DNA of 35,599 nucleotides from Chloroflexota bacterium (GTDB lineage: Bacteria; Chloroflexota; Dehalococcoidia; Bin125): the NCBI GenBank assembly GCA_028874365.1, contig JAPPJZ010000079.1, positions 1 through 35,599 of the forward strand, read 5' to 3'. Below the pieces are notes generated by a model. That model had not been told where the DNA came from and ran no database searches. It was given only the letters and a program-made list of their open reading frames with translations. The position numbers were made by a program, and so were the translations under genes. How positions within the stretch are numbered: position 1 is the first letter of the stretch; each line of letters starts with the position of its first letter. Positions 16,701 to 23,548 of the stretch are shown here, in pieces.

Positions 16701-17142
16701 GGATCCGCTGACGACTGCGGGCGGCTCGGGCATCCTGCTGGTCGCCTTCATCGCAATCTCGTTGTTGCTGGCCCTGGCGTTCCTGGTGTCGATGGCAGTA
16801 TCGGCGCGCCAGCGGCGGCTGGAGATGGCGCTGCTGCGGACGGTGGGCGTGGGCAACGTGAGCATCCTGATCCAACTGTTCCTGGAGTACGCGATCATTG
16901 TCGGGACGGGCCTTGCACTCGGTGTGTTGCTGGGCAACCGAATCTCGCAGCTCTTGCTGGCGTACCTAGAGATCGACGAGACCGGTCGGACAGTGCTGCC
17001 GCCGTTCCTGATCGAGACGGATTGGCAGATTCTGGGGATCGCGTTTGCTGCGCTGATCGGGGTGTTGGTGATCGGCGTGGTGGCGACGTGGCGCTGGTTC
17101 CTGAAGCTGGAGCTGAACCGCGAACTGCGGCTGACCAACTAG
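13726..17142 (+). CDS. Giant FtsX-type ABC transporter permease (1138 aa)
   Basis: Paralogue of the divergent permease with the same plan: one N-terminal helix (LQLVIAAGILVAAVLMS), a large exterior domain, a block of membrane helices with the FtsX core (EELFSMRSRGASIVQVISHT), a second exterior domain, and a C-terminal FtsX core (LEMALLRTVGVGNVSILIQL). The start GTG at 13726 aligns with the N-terminus of the paralogue; an in-frame GTG at 13678 lies in a hairpin and has no ribosome binding site. The first exterior domain has a Pro-rich insert (PDPPPGGPPPPPRPP) flanked by Cys. The second contains TPWTAMDIDFQ and APYSLHAIAMS, beta-sandwich-like segments matching those in the paralogue. No ATPase is adjacent. 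The TAG stop overlaps the stop of the convergent small gene. Confidence 0.85.
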   Translation: MESFGAVLGFVLRRMRDSWRLQLVIAAGILVAAVLMSSTTIYTRAVSDLSLTVSLREDLETRRQMFTFMNGLPLAGGPNVSARAYAEDSISERFGDLETQRLRFRSTVPTLIDFPLRPSQVIPTTAYFAALDDAEENVELIEGRFPTAAELNRAGWLEGPIEVALTQRTSSVYGVGVGSEWQIVDAFDECDREPDPPPGGPPPPPRPPCEPTMSVSRLIPVVVTGIIGPDNTESSYWTRVPREITFGVYSGPPRPQTVPLIIPSETFDIAMASVMSGYLVNTTWISELDTDQLNVAVLDETRESFDLMREDLRSVGGGVRSPIEPRLESFVKDLNFTQVPILMLLAQVVGIALFYVVIVSGVQVAERREELFSMRSRGASIVQVISHTAIEGILLAIIAAAVAPFIAMGVIGLLGYTPVFESLTGGHTIPTTLTDMAFLLSAAGAIVAVLFTLAPLVIASRTRVLSERLRNVSRPAGPNALQRYFLDVALVLVAVGLIFEADLKGTVFERNSVGGLSADPLLLSTPILFALAATLVILRFLPYIYRFFAWLTYDRFPLSVASTLRYVSRTVGPAARLTILLMLGAALGTFAASYADTVELSLAERIEYDNGVEFRVELNDSAYSSAAGIRSRLGPIEGVEGIAAVHRSKVSAGRSIGTASSVELLGIEPRAAVEMMWFREDLSLMTFEELIASIDVPPVGRGVSIPPETQTLRVWLRMGEGESDQSLWFRIRDGDGRYHTAGGLQMPPPGTPWTAMDIDFQNEIAVDANAPYSLHAIAMSEPFGLFAAEPSTIYLDAVTAIQPDGRELIVEDFENRGWIEFVQRRGTGDNIEFEQDDDPISGERVMAFYPGVGQSPGLRAAHFADPSFCTSRRCTIPTIISADFAERQRLEVGDRYPLRMETMVLTARVASIVELFPTLRPDSLSFVVADYDALFHMGSVTGLRPSVTPSEAWLDLTEDPELRLAAKEEIDRPRYALGKILDRNERLDDSGRDPLTTAGGSGILLVAFIAISLLLALAFLVSMAVSARQRRLEMALLRTVGVGNVSILIQLFLEYAIIVGTGLALGVLLGNRISQLLLAYLEIDETGRTVLPPFLIETDWQILGIAFAALIGVLVIGVVATWRWFLKLELNRELRLTN

Positions 17143-17483
17143 ACCCGTTTGAGCGGTCGTTTGCTGTTGAACCATCCTCGGATGTCGGGGATGACGAGGG
17201 TTGCGGCGGCGACGGGGGAGCCCCAGGCGATGCAGGCGACTCCGCAGGTGGCTCCGGAGGCAGCGATGCCGAGTAGTGTGACCACGATGGCCATTGGGGC
17301 GAGGGCGTACCAGGGCGCCGTGTCGCGTCGGCGTCGGGCGATGTGGAGGAGCATCAACAGGAGTCCGGCGGCGGCGATTGCGGCGCAGATGATGTAGAGG
17401 CCGGTCGAGTCGTGGCCGATCAGGGTGGCGACGAAGGCAGCGGCGATGCCTGCGGTGGTCAGAGTGGCGGCGATAGCTGTCAT
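17139..17483 (-). CDS. Small integral membrane protein, 114 aa
   Basis: I do not recognise the family. The protein has three to four hydrophobic segments: ATLTTAGIAAAFVATLI, GLYIICAAIAAAGLLLMLL, ALAPMAIVVTLLGIAASGA and possibly CIAWGSPVAAATLVI. A basic ARRRRD loop follows the second. Two Cys lie in GATCGVACIAWG. The tail is basic (FNSKRPLKRV). Its stop shares the CTAG tetranucleotide with the stop of the convergent giant permease. There is no ribosome binding site, but TACCAT sits 6 bases before the ATG, a leaderless arrangement. Longer in-frame starts upstream read through the intergenic repeat and are unlikely. The pattern of tiny soluble loops suggests a structural or accessory membrane protein. 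Confidence 0.7.
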   Translation of the reverse strand: MTAIAATLTTAGIAAAFVATLIGHDSTGLYIICAAIAAAGLLLMLLHIARRRRDTAPWYALAPMAIVVTLLGIAASGATCGVACIAWGSPVAAATLVIPDIRGWFNSKRPLKRV

Positions 17484-17489
17484 GGGGTC

Positions 17490-17495
17490 ATGGTA
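17490..17495 (-). promoter_or_regulatory. Candidate -10 element for a leaderless transcript
   Basis: On the minus strand this is TACCAT, ending 6 bases before the ATG of the small membrane protein. No Shine-Dalgarno sequence precedes the gene. This is the third TAnnnT-to-ATG case of this kind in the window. Confidence 0.3.
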
Positions 17496-17555
17496 GCCGC
17501 GAAGATGGCGCCTGAGGGCGGGATGCGGATCTGAGCCAACTGATATCGGCTCGGA

Positions 17556-17609
17556 GCCCCCCTCTGCCTTCGGCATCTCCCCCCGCTTGCGCGGGGGGAG
17601 AACGGAATG
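17556..17609 (+). repeat. Intergenic double-hairpin repeat, copy 4
   Basis: Fourth copy, between the VWA gene stop and the start of the small membrane gene, both on the minus strand. The small hairpin is TGCC-TTC-GGCA and the large one CTCCCCCCGC-TTGC-GCGGGGGGAG (10 bp, perfect). It begins 18 bases after the VWA stop in the direction of transcription, so it may define that transcript's 3' end. Confidence 0.85.
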
Positions 17610-17627
17610 CGATGGGGGACCGTACAG

Positions 17628-20600
17628 CTAACCGGTGAGGCGGCGGTAGAGGGCGGGGAGGCGGCGGGGGAGGGACTCGATGTCGGCGACGACCTCGTAG
17701 GCCATGTCCTGGCACATCTGCTTGAGGTAGTCGTGGCCGGCCCGGTCGACGGTCAGGGCGAAGGGGACCATGCCCTCTCGGCGGGCCTCGGTGAGCGCCA
17801 TCTTGGTGTCGTGGATCGCGTATTCCTTCTCGGTGCGATCGCGGCCGTAGCCGTGGTCCTGCGGGCGCCCGTCGGAGAGCAGCATCAGGATCTTGACCTT
17901 GGCGTCGGTGTTCTGCAGTTTCCAGATGCAGTGTCGGATGGCGGGGCCCATGCGGGTTGAGCGGACGGGGGCGATCTTGTCGATGCGTTCCTTGATCCGG
18001 TCGCCGAAGGGCTCGTCCATGTCCTTGTAGACGAAGAACTCGACGTTGTCGCGTCCGTAGCCGGAGAAGCCGTAGACGCCGTACTTGTCGCCGATTGTTT
18101 CCAGCGCCTCGATCAAGAGGACGGTGGCCTCTTTCTCAAGGTCGATGATGCGCTTGCCGGGATGGCGGGCGGCCTCGGCGCGGCGCTGGGCCCACCAAGA
18201 GAGGTACTTGCGCGGATCGTCGTCAAACTGATCGTCCTGGCGCTGGTCGTGGTGCTTCTGGATCTCCTCATCGGTTGAGGCGGAAACATCGAGCAGGAAC
18301 GCGACCGCGACATCGCGGTCGACCTTGTTGCGGCGGTAGAAGAGCTTGGTCTCGGAGGTCGCGCCGGCGATCTTCTCCGTGTACCACTCGATGACGGCGT
18401 CGAGGTCGTAGTCCTCGCCGTCGGTGAGGCGCTTCATCTTGCGGAACATCTCAGGGCGCAGCATCTCGAATTGCTTGCGCGTCTCCTGGACGAGCTGGGT
18501 GTGCTCGTGCAGGGTCTCGGTGTAGTAGTTGCTCGTTCCGGATTCGCCGCGTTGCTCCTGGACGCGGCACCAGCGCGGCTTGTAGTCGGCGGCGCGGAAG
18601 TCCCACTCGTCGTAGTAGAACGAGGCCGCCTCGACCGGCAGCTCGGCGCCGTCGTCTTCGCCGGTTGAGTCGTCGCCCATGGCCTGCTGGCCTTCCTGGC
18701 GCTCGCCCTGAATCTGGTTGACTTCCTTGAGCAGGTTGTCGAGGAACATGCCGGACGACTCGGCCAGGTCCATGTCCATGAGCTCGTTGATGGAGATCTC
18801 GACCGATTTCTCCAGCAGCTCCTGCAGTTGCTCCTTGGTCAGCGGGATCGGCGGAGCGTCGCCGGTGCCGGTTTCACCCTTGAGCTTCATCAGCAGCTGG
18901 ACGAGTTCGGGCTTGAAGTCGCCGCGGAAGTCGACCGGGTCGGGGCTATCGTAGGGGCGTTCCTCGGAGCCGGGCATGAAGGGCATGAACGACTCTTCGA
19001 GTCCGGACGAGCCGGAGCCCGGCATCATGTCGGAGTCTTCGCCGCCGTCAGGGTCGGCGTTCATTTCCTGCTCGAAGTCGGACCAGTCCTCGCTGTCGAG
19101 TTCGACGTTGGGAATCTGCGAGAGCCACTCGTAGAGCAGGGCCGTCGCGGCGGCGCTGTCCTGAACGGTGGCGCCGTCGTTGCGTATCCGGTTGAGGATG
19201 CGCAGCGGGGTGCGCATTTCTTCGGCCAGCTCATTCGGCCAGCGGATGCGGCCGATCTCATCGAGTGAGGCGCGCAGCAGGTTCTCGACCATTGCCTGGC
19301 GGGCCGGCATGCCCTCGACCGGGCGGCGGCGATCGATCGCGGCCTGCTGCAGGCGTGAGAATGCGCGCCGGACGCCGGCGTATTCGCGCTTGACGATCGT
19401 GTCGATGCGGGTGTCCTCGACGATTGTGAAGAGGTCGTGTGCGAGGCGGCGGTCTTCGAACTGGTCGAAGAAGAGCTCCATATCGGTGTGGATCTCGCCC
19501 TCTTGGCCTTCCACCGCGGCGGGAGCGACTCCGTTGCCGTGGCCGTTCTGCGTACCGTTCTGAGGCGATGGGAAGAGACTCGGATCGAGTTGGGACTGGT
19601 ACTCAAATGAGCCGAATTCCAAGCGCCCGGCCTGATGGGTGGCGAAGACCTTGTAGACCGAGAAGTTCTCTTCCTTGGTGGGGTAGCGCTCGACGTTCTC
19701 GGGCAGGTAAATCGTTGTGCCCTCGGTGGTGGGGCTGCTCTCGTCGACCCAGCCGACGCCCTTGGCGGTCAGTTCCTCGGAGGCCTTGACGCCGACATCG
19801 ACGCCGGTGAGTGCCTTGCAGTACATGCGGATGAGCTCGGAGACGCGATCGAGGTCGACGCGACTGCTGAGCGCCTCCATGACCTCTTCGCCGCGGGCGG
19901 ATTCGAGGCGGAAGAATGCTTCACCGCCATCGCGGGATTGTTGGAGGATCTGCAGTCCAAACTCCTGCCAGCGGGCGATGTCGTCGATGCCGAGCCGCTG
20001 GGCGACACGAGGCGAGGACTTGAGGAACTCCATGGCCGCGTCACCGGAGTGCTGTGCGAGCTGTTCGGCCAGTTCGAGCAATCCCTCGTGGATGTCCTTC
20101 TCGACTTCGGACATGGCCTGAGCGGACTCGATGAAGTAGGGGTGGCCCAGGCGTCCGACCTGCATCGCGACCTGTCCGGCCAGCGAGAGGAATCGGGGGC
20201 GCTGCTCTTCGCCGACTTGGCGCAGGGCGCCGGGTCCGCGCTCGAAGTAAACACGGGCGTCGACCCAGGCGGTGTGGGCGACGATGCCGCCGAACTCGAG
20301 GAAGGGCGCACGATCGGCGCGATCGAGCTGCGAGAGCACGCCGGGCGCCATGCCGAGGCAGGCAGAGGCGAGCTCGTACGAGTGGGAGGCGAGGGAGTCG
20401 ATCAGGTCGACCAGCAGGCGCATCTGGGAGAGTGGGAGATGGGGCAGAATCTGGGGGGACACATCGAAATACTGGGCGGAGAGGGATCCCGACTTCCAGG
20501 TGCCTTTGTAGAGCGATTTGCCCTGGGAGGCCCAGTCGTTGGCCTGGGGCACCGAGAGGTGGGGCAGCACAGCAGGAGAGGCTCGGAAGAGAGCGCCGGA

Positions 20601-20891
20601 GAGGGCGGGCGAGGTCTCCATCAGGTCGACGCCGACGGCGCACCATTCGCGCATTCGGTCGTAGGTGATCTGCTCGAGAACCGGGCCGGAGGCTCGGAAA
20701 TACTCGGAGGAGGCTTCCCAGCTGCGCAGCGAGTGACGGGCGATTTCGAGCCCATCCCGCAACCATTCGGCGAGTTCGTCGGGCTCGAGGATCGGTTGGA
20801 CCGCTTCGAGCGCGGACTCAAACTCCTGAGCGAGGGCGGGCGGGAACTGGCGCAGTCCTTCGCGGGCTTCTTCGACGAGTTGTGCGGTCAT
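17628..20891 (-). CDS. VWA-domain protein of the NorD/CbbO type, with helical repeats
   Basis: A 1087-residue soluble protein. Residues ~30-390 are made of about ten ~35-residue helical units with a recurring W..G..L...A..YF..SP..L pattern. The middle part contains the NorD-like segment LFTIVEDTRIDTIVKREYAG. Residues ~860-1087 form a von Willebrand A domain with the MIDAS motif DVSAS (about 866-870) and a later LLSDGRPQDHG loop. NorD/CbbO proteins pair with a MoxR-type AAA ATPase to remodel or activate a metalloenzyme (NO reductase, Rubisco). The matching ATPase is two genes upstream on the same strand. Neither client enzyme is nearby. The ATG fits MTAQLVEEAREGL; longer in-frame starts run into the repeat. 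Confidence 0.88.
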   Translation of the reverse strand: MTAQLVEEAREGLRQFPPALAQEFESALEAVQPILEPDELAEWLRDGLEIARHSLRSWEASSEYFRASGPVLEQITYDRMREWCAVGVDLMETSPALSGALFRASPAVLPHLSVPQANDWASQGKSLYKGTWKSGSLSAQYFDVSPQILPHLPLSQMRLLVDLIDSLASHSYELASACLGMAPGVLSQLDRADRAPFLEFGGIVAHTAWVDARVYFERGPGALRQVGEEQRPRFLSLAGQVAMQVGRLGHPYFIESAQAMSEVEKDIHEGLLELAEQLAQHSGDAAMEFLKSSPRVAQRLGIDDIARWQEFGLQILQQSRDGGEAFFRLESARGEEVMEALSSRVDLDRVSELIRMYCKALTGVDVGVKASEELTAKGVGWVDESSPTTEGTTIYLPENVERYPTKEENFSVYKVFATHQAGRLEFGSFEYQSQLDPSLFPSPQNGTQNGHGNGVAPAAVEGQEGEIHTDMELFFDQFEDRRLAHDLFTIVEDTRIDTIVKREYAGVRRAFSRLQQAAIDRRRPVEGMPARQAMVENLLRASLDEIGRIRWPNELAEEMRTPLRILNRIRNDGATVQDSAAATALLYEWLSQIPNVELDSEDWSDFEQEMNADPDGGEDSDMMPGSGSSGLEESFMPFMPGSEERPYDSPDPVDFRGDFKPELVQLLMKLKGETGTGDAPPIPLTKEQLQELLEKSVEISINELMDMDLAESSGMFLDNLLKEVNQIQGERQEGQQAMGDDSTGEDDGAELPVEAASFYYDEWDFRAADYKPRWCRVQEQRGESGTSNYYTETLHEHTQLVQETRKQFEMLRPEMFRKMKRLTDGEDYDLDAVIEWYTEKIAGATSETKLFYRRNKVDRDVAVAFLLDVSASTDEEIQKHHDQRQDDQFDDDPRKYLSWWAQRRAEAARHPGKRIIDLEKEATVLLIEALETIGDKYGVYGFSGYGRDNVEFFVYKDMDEPFGDRIKERIDKIAPVRSTRMGPAIRHCIWKLQNTDAKVKILMLLSDGRPQDHGYGRDRTEKEYAIHDTKMALTEARREGMVPFALTVDRAGHDYLKQMCQDMAYEVVADIESLPRRLPALYRRLTG

Positions 20892-20930
20892 GGGCGTCTC
20901 GTTTCGAGGGGGCGAGTCGGGCTGGGACGC

Positions 20931-20982
20931 GCCCCCCTCTGTCACTGCGTGACATGTCCCCCCACCGGGCGGGGGGAGCAAT
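20931..20982 (+). repeat. Intergenic double-hairpin repeat, copy 5 (variant stems)
   Basis: Fifth copy, between the phosphoesterase stop and the VWA start. The lead GCCCCCCTC is kept, but the small hairpin is TGTCAC-TGC-GTGACA rather than TGCC-TTC-GGCA, and the large one is TCCCCCC-ACCGGGC-GGGGGGA. Both sides of the small stem changed together, so pairing is preserved while sequence is not. Confidence 0.8.
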
Positions 20983-20996
20983 CGAACTGCAGAGCA

Positions 20997-21572
20997 TCAC
21001 TGCGCAAGGCGGATCTCGTGGATCTCGGCGTGATCATCTGAGGTATCTAGCACAGCATAGGTCAGGACCTGCCCGGTCCCGCGCATTTCCCCGGTTGAGC
21101 CGGGGTTCACGATCAGCGCGCGGCCGATGCGCTTGACCAACGGAGCGTGGGTGTGTCCGTAGATGATGAAATCGGCTTCCTCTTCGGCCAGGCGTTGGAG
21201 CTTTGGATCGTGCGGAAACAGGTAGTCGCGGTACGGCGCCCACGGCGTCGCGTGGAACATCAGCAGTTTCTTTGTGCCGATATCGGTACGGATCAGAAAC
21301 GGCTGATCGCGGGTCCACTCCAACAGAGATTGGTCCACGCTGGGCGAAGCCTGGGCACGCGCTCCGGCTTCGGAGAGCAGGATCTCCTCGTGGTTGCCGA
21401 GCACGTAGCGACCACCGAAGCTCTTGAGGCGCTCGGCAACATCGTTAGAGAAGCGGTACTGATAGCAGGCGTCGCCGGCGCAGAGCAGTTCGTCGATGTC
21501 TCCCATTTGCTCGACGGCGCGATCGAGCGCTGCCGCGTTGCAGTGAATGTCGGAGACGATGCCGATCCGCAC
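20997..21572 (-). CDS. Metallophosphoesterase (YfcE/MJ0936-like)
   Basis: A 191-residue calcineurin-like phosphoesterase. All metal-ligand motifs are visible: D8 and H10 in SDIHCN, D34 in GDACYQ, N60-H61 in GNHE, H107 in MFHATPW, and H140/H142 in GHTHAPL, followed by NPGSTGEMRG. The size and the GHTH...NPGS ending fit the small single-domain phosphodiesterases that use Mn2+ or Ni2+, so phosphodiester hydrolysis is likely but the substrate is not known. The start is a GTG (MRIGIVSDIH fits the family N-terminus), 18 bases after the AAA ATPase stop, so the two are probably co-transcribed. Its position between a MoxR-type ATPase and its VWA partner is unusual. Confidence 0.92.
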   Translation of the reverse strand: MRIGIVSDIHCNAAALDRAVEQMGDIDELLCAGDACYQYRFSNDVAERLKSFGGRYVLGNHEEILLSEAGARAQASPSVDQSLLEWTRDQPFLIRTDIGTKKLLMFHATPWAPYRDYLFPHDPKLQRLAEEEADFIIYGHTHAPLVKRIGRALIVNPGSTGEMRGTGQVLTYAVLDTSDDHAEIHEIRLAQ

Positions 21573-21590
21573 TGGAAGCCGGGTCCGGTC

Positions 21591-22487
21591 CTAGTCCTCG
21601 AAGATTGAGGAAACTACTTCCTCGATCGAGCGCTGGACCTCGCCGTCGTCGGTCAGCGGCCAGACGATGGCGACCTGGCAGGCGCGGCGCGGGGCGACGC
21701 CTTCAGCGATCATTCTGCCGGCGTAGATCAGCAATCGGGTAGAGGCGCCTTCGGCGAGGCCGTGCTCGCGCAGGTTGCGAATCTTCTCGGCCATCTTGGC
21801 CAGGTTGAGCGCGACGTCGTAGTCGCAGCCGGATTCGTGCTGGACGATTTCCGCCTCGGTCTCGCGGGGCGGGTAGTCGAACTCGACCGCGACGAAGCGC
21901 TGGCGCGTGGACTGCTTGAGGTCCTTGAGCGCAGACTGGTAGCCGGGGTTGAAGGAGATCACGAGCAGGAAGCCGTCACGTGCCTGGAGCAACTGCGACT
22001 TCTTCTCGACGGGGAGAATGCGGCGATGGTCGGTGAGCGGGTGAATCAGGACGGTGGTGTCTTTGCGGGCCTCGACGACCTCGTCGAGGTAGCAAATGGC
22101 GCCGGCCTTGACGGCGCGAGTCAGCGGGCCGTCGATCCAGACGGTCTCGTTGCCTTCGAGCAGGTATCGGCCGACGAGGTCGGAAGCGGTGAGGTCCTCG
22201 TGGCAGGCGACTGTGACGAGGGGTAGGTTGGTCTCGGCCTCGATCTCGGTCTTGCCATCGCGGACGACGGCCAGCGGCCGGTTGAGGTGATAGGCCATGT
22301 ACTCAACAAAGCGGGTCTTGCCGCAGCCAGTGGGGCCCTTGAGGAGGACGGGAATCTTGCTGTTCCAGGCGGCCTCGAAGACTTCAATCTCGTCCGAGAC
22401 GGGAACGTAGTAGGGTTCCTCTTCGGCGCGGAACTCCTCAACCGCCCAGCTGCGGTACTCGGTGATCGCTTCGGTGGCAGTAGTCAT
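21591..22487 (-). CDS. MoxR-family AAA+ ATPase (CbbQ/NorQ-like)
   Basis: A 298-residue AAA+ ATPase. Walker A is GPTGCGKT (residues 51-58), Walker B is ICYLDE (131-136), sensor 1 is the Asn in ISFNPGY (N180), and an arginine-finger candidate lies in QSTRQRFV. The segment [17 protein letters not shown] is characteristic of the CbbQ/NirQ/NorQ branch. These ATPases form hexamers and, with a VWA partner, remodel metalloenzymes. The VWA partner is encoded downstream on the same strand after a phosphoesterase gene. The ATG at 22487 has a GGGAGAG ribosome binding site; a TTG one codon earlier is less likely. The ATP site is intact. Which protein it remodels is not evident here. Confidence 0.92.
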   Translation of the reverse strand: MTTATEAITEYRSWAVEEFRAEEEPYYVPVSDEIEVFEAAWNSKIPVLLKGPTGCGKTRFVEYMAYHLNRPLAVVRDGKTEIEAETNLPLVTVACHEDLTASDLVGRYLLEGNETVWIDGPLTRAVKAGAICYLDEVVEARKDTTVLIHPLTDHRRILPVEKKSQLLQARDGFLLVISFNPGYQSALKDLKQSTRQRFVAVEFDYPPRETEAEIVQHESGCDYDVALNLAKMAEKIRNLREHGLAEGASTRLLIYAGRMIAEGVAPRRACQVAIVWPLTDDGEVQRSIEEVVSSIFED

Positions 22488-22576
22488 CAAACGCTCTCCC
22501 GCTCTGCCGCGTCGTCAGCGGCGAGTGTGTGCACAAGTGGTAATGGTGGTCTCTGCTTCCAGCCTATTGCTCGACG

Positions 22577-23173
22577 TTACTGGGACTGCAGCGCGGCCCA
22601 GGCGCGGGCAACCCGCGCTGCGGCGACTTCCATGCTGCAGTCGTTTGAGATCATCACGTCGGCGTGCTTGAGACGCTCGTCGTTGGTGATCTGGGAGTCG
22701 ATTCGCTTGTCCGCCTCTTCGGCGGAGAAGTTGTTGCGAGCCATCAAGCGCTCGCGAGCGGTGTCCCGGCTGACGGCGACGACCCAGACCTCATCGACGA
22801 GGTCTTGCCAACCCGCTTCGATCATGACCGCCGCTTCGAGCACGGCGACCTCGGTTCCGTCGGCGGCCAGCCGCTCCAACTCTTCCTCGGCGAGGGCGCG
22901 GATTCCGGGCCAGACGATGTCGGTGAGGCGCTTCATGCCGTCCGGGTGACCGAAGACCTTCGGCCCGAGTTTGCTGCGGTCGATCGTGCCATCCTCGGCG
23001 ACCAAGTCCTCACCGAACGCCGCAACGACCTGGTGGAACGTGTCCGTGCCGGGCTCATATGTCTGATGACCGAGGAGGTCGGCGTCGATCGTGGCCGCTC
23101 CGAGTTCACGGAGCTGGTTGACGACGGTCGATTTGCCCGAGGCGATGCCGCCGGTGAGTCCGATCGAGCGCAT
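22577..23173 (-). CDS. coaE: Dephospho-CoA kinase
   Basis: A 198-residue kinase that phosphorylates the 3'-hydroxyl of dephospho-CoA in the last step of CoA synthesis. The N-terminus MRSIGLTGGIASGKSTV holds the P-loop (GGIASGKS). The next family marker is TIDADLLGHQTYEPG. VAVLEAAVMIEAGWQDLVDEVWVV corresponds to the typical 'DvPLLfE...vd.vivV' strand with PLLFE altered to AVMIE. The RLMARNNFSAEEADKRIDSQ segment matches the conserved R-x4-R lid region. The ATG chosen gives the standard CoaE N-terminus; an in-frame ATG seven codons upstream is possible. It lies 89 bases upstream of the AAA ATPase on the same strand. A CoA-synthesis gene fits the acyl-CoA-rich neighbourhood but is probably housekeeping. 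Confidence 0.95.
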   Translation of the reverse strand: MRSIGLTGGIASGKSTVVNQLRELGAATIDADLLGHQTYEPGTDTFHQVVAAFGEDLVAEDGTIDRSKLGPKVFGHPDGMKRLTDIVWPGIRALAEEELERLAADGTEVAVLEAAVMIEAGWQDLVDEVWVVAVSRDTARERLMARNNFSAEEADKRIDSQITNDERLKHADVMISNDCSMEVAAARVARAWAALQSQ

Positions 23174-23548
23174 GGTCGGTTCGCGTCTCCGCATGTGTGG
23201 CGTCGTCCAGCCGCCTCTACCAACTGACCGATTACCGACCCTCGTTGAGGCCAAGGGCGGGTGGCTGGGCAACTGGCCACGCGGACGCACGCTGAGGGCT
23301 CAGGCTATTGCTGGGGGCGAAACCGGTCAACCGGCGTTCGCCGGGCAGTTGATCGGGAAATGGATGATGGAGAATGTGTTGTGTGTCACAGTCAGCAGGA
23401 AGCCTCCTACCAGATTGCTAGGGTTAACAACCAGTTGACGAAATCGGCGGCTGCTGCTCCGGGAACCGGACAGGCGCACCGCGCAACCACCGCGCACTCC
23501 GAACGACACAGTTCATTGCGCTGTTGACGAGCATGTGGGGAGCCAGTG
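23174..23548. other. Intergenic region with no supported gene
   Basis: 375 bases between the divergent coaE and DinB-like genes. I find no coding frame with a credible ribosome binding site or family resemblance; the short open frames are Arg/Ala/Gly-rich or odd in composition. It holds a 7-base inverted repeat (23174-23180 and 23234-23240) whose minus-strand reading looks loosely tRNA-like but does not fold properly, and a GGTTAACAACC partial palindrome. Promoters for both flanking genes should lie here, but none is clear. Confidence 0.5.

Noticed and set aside
5253-20982. CRISPR or phage-type repeat array
   Set aside because: The five repeats are kilobases apart, lie between ordinary genes and have no spacers or cas genes nearby.
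19635-21041. 468-codon plus-strand open frame antisense to the VWA gene
   Set aside because: Composition and lack of motifs are those of an antisense shadow; the minus-strand gene has clear MIDAS and NorD-like motifs.
17628-22487. Nitric oxide reductase or Rubisco locus
   Set aside because: Only the AAA/VWA activation-type genes are present; no norB/norC or cbbL/cbbS sequence is in the window.
23174-23240. tRNA-like element on the minus strand: 7-bp end pairing (GGTCGGT/ACCGACC) and an AGTTGGTAGAG D-loop-like stretch
   Set aside because: The span is only 67 bases, the D stem does not pair, and there is no GTTCGA-type T-loop or credible anticodon arm.
23261-23527. 88-codon plus-strand open frame between coaE and the DinB-like gene
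   Set aside because: No ribosome binding site, no recognisable domain and mixed composition; not supported as a gene.
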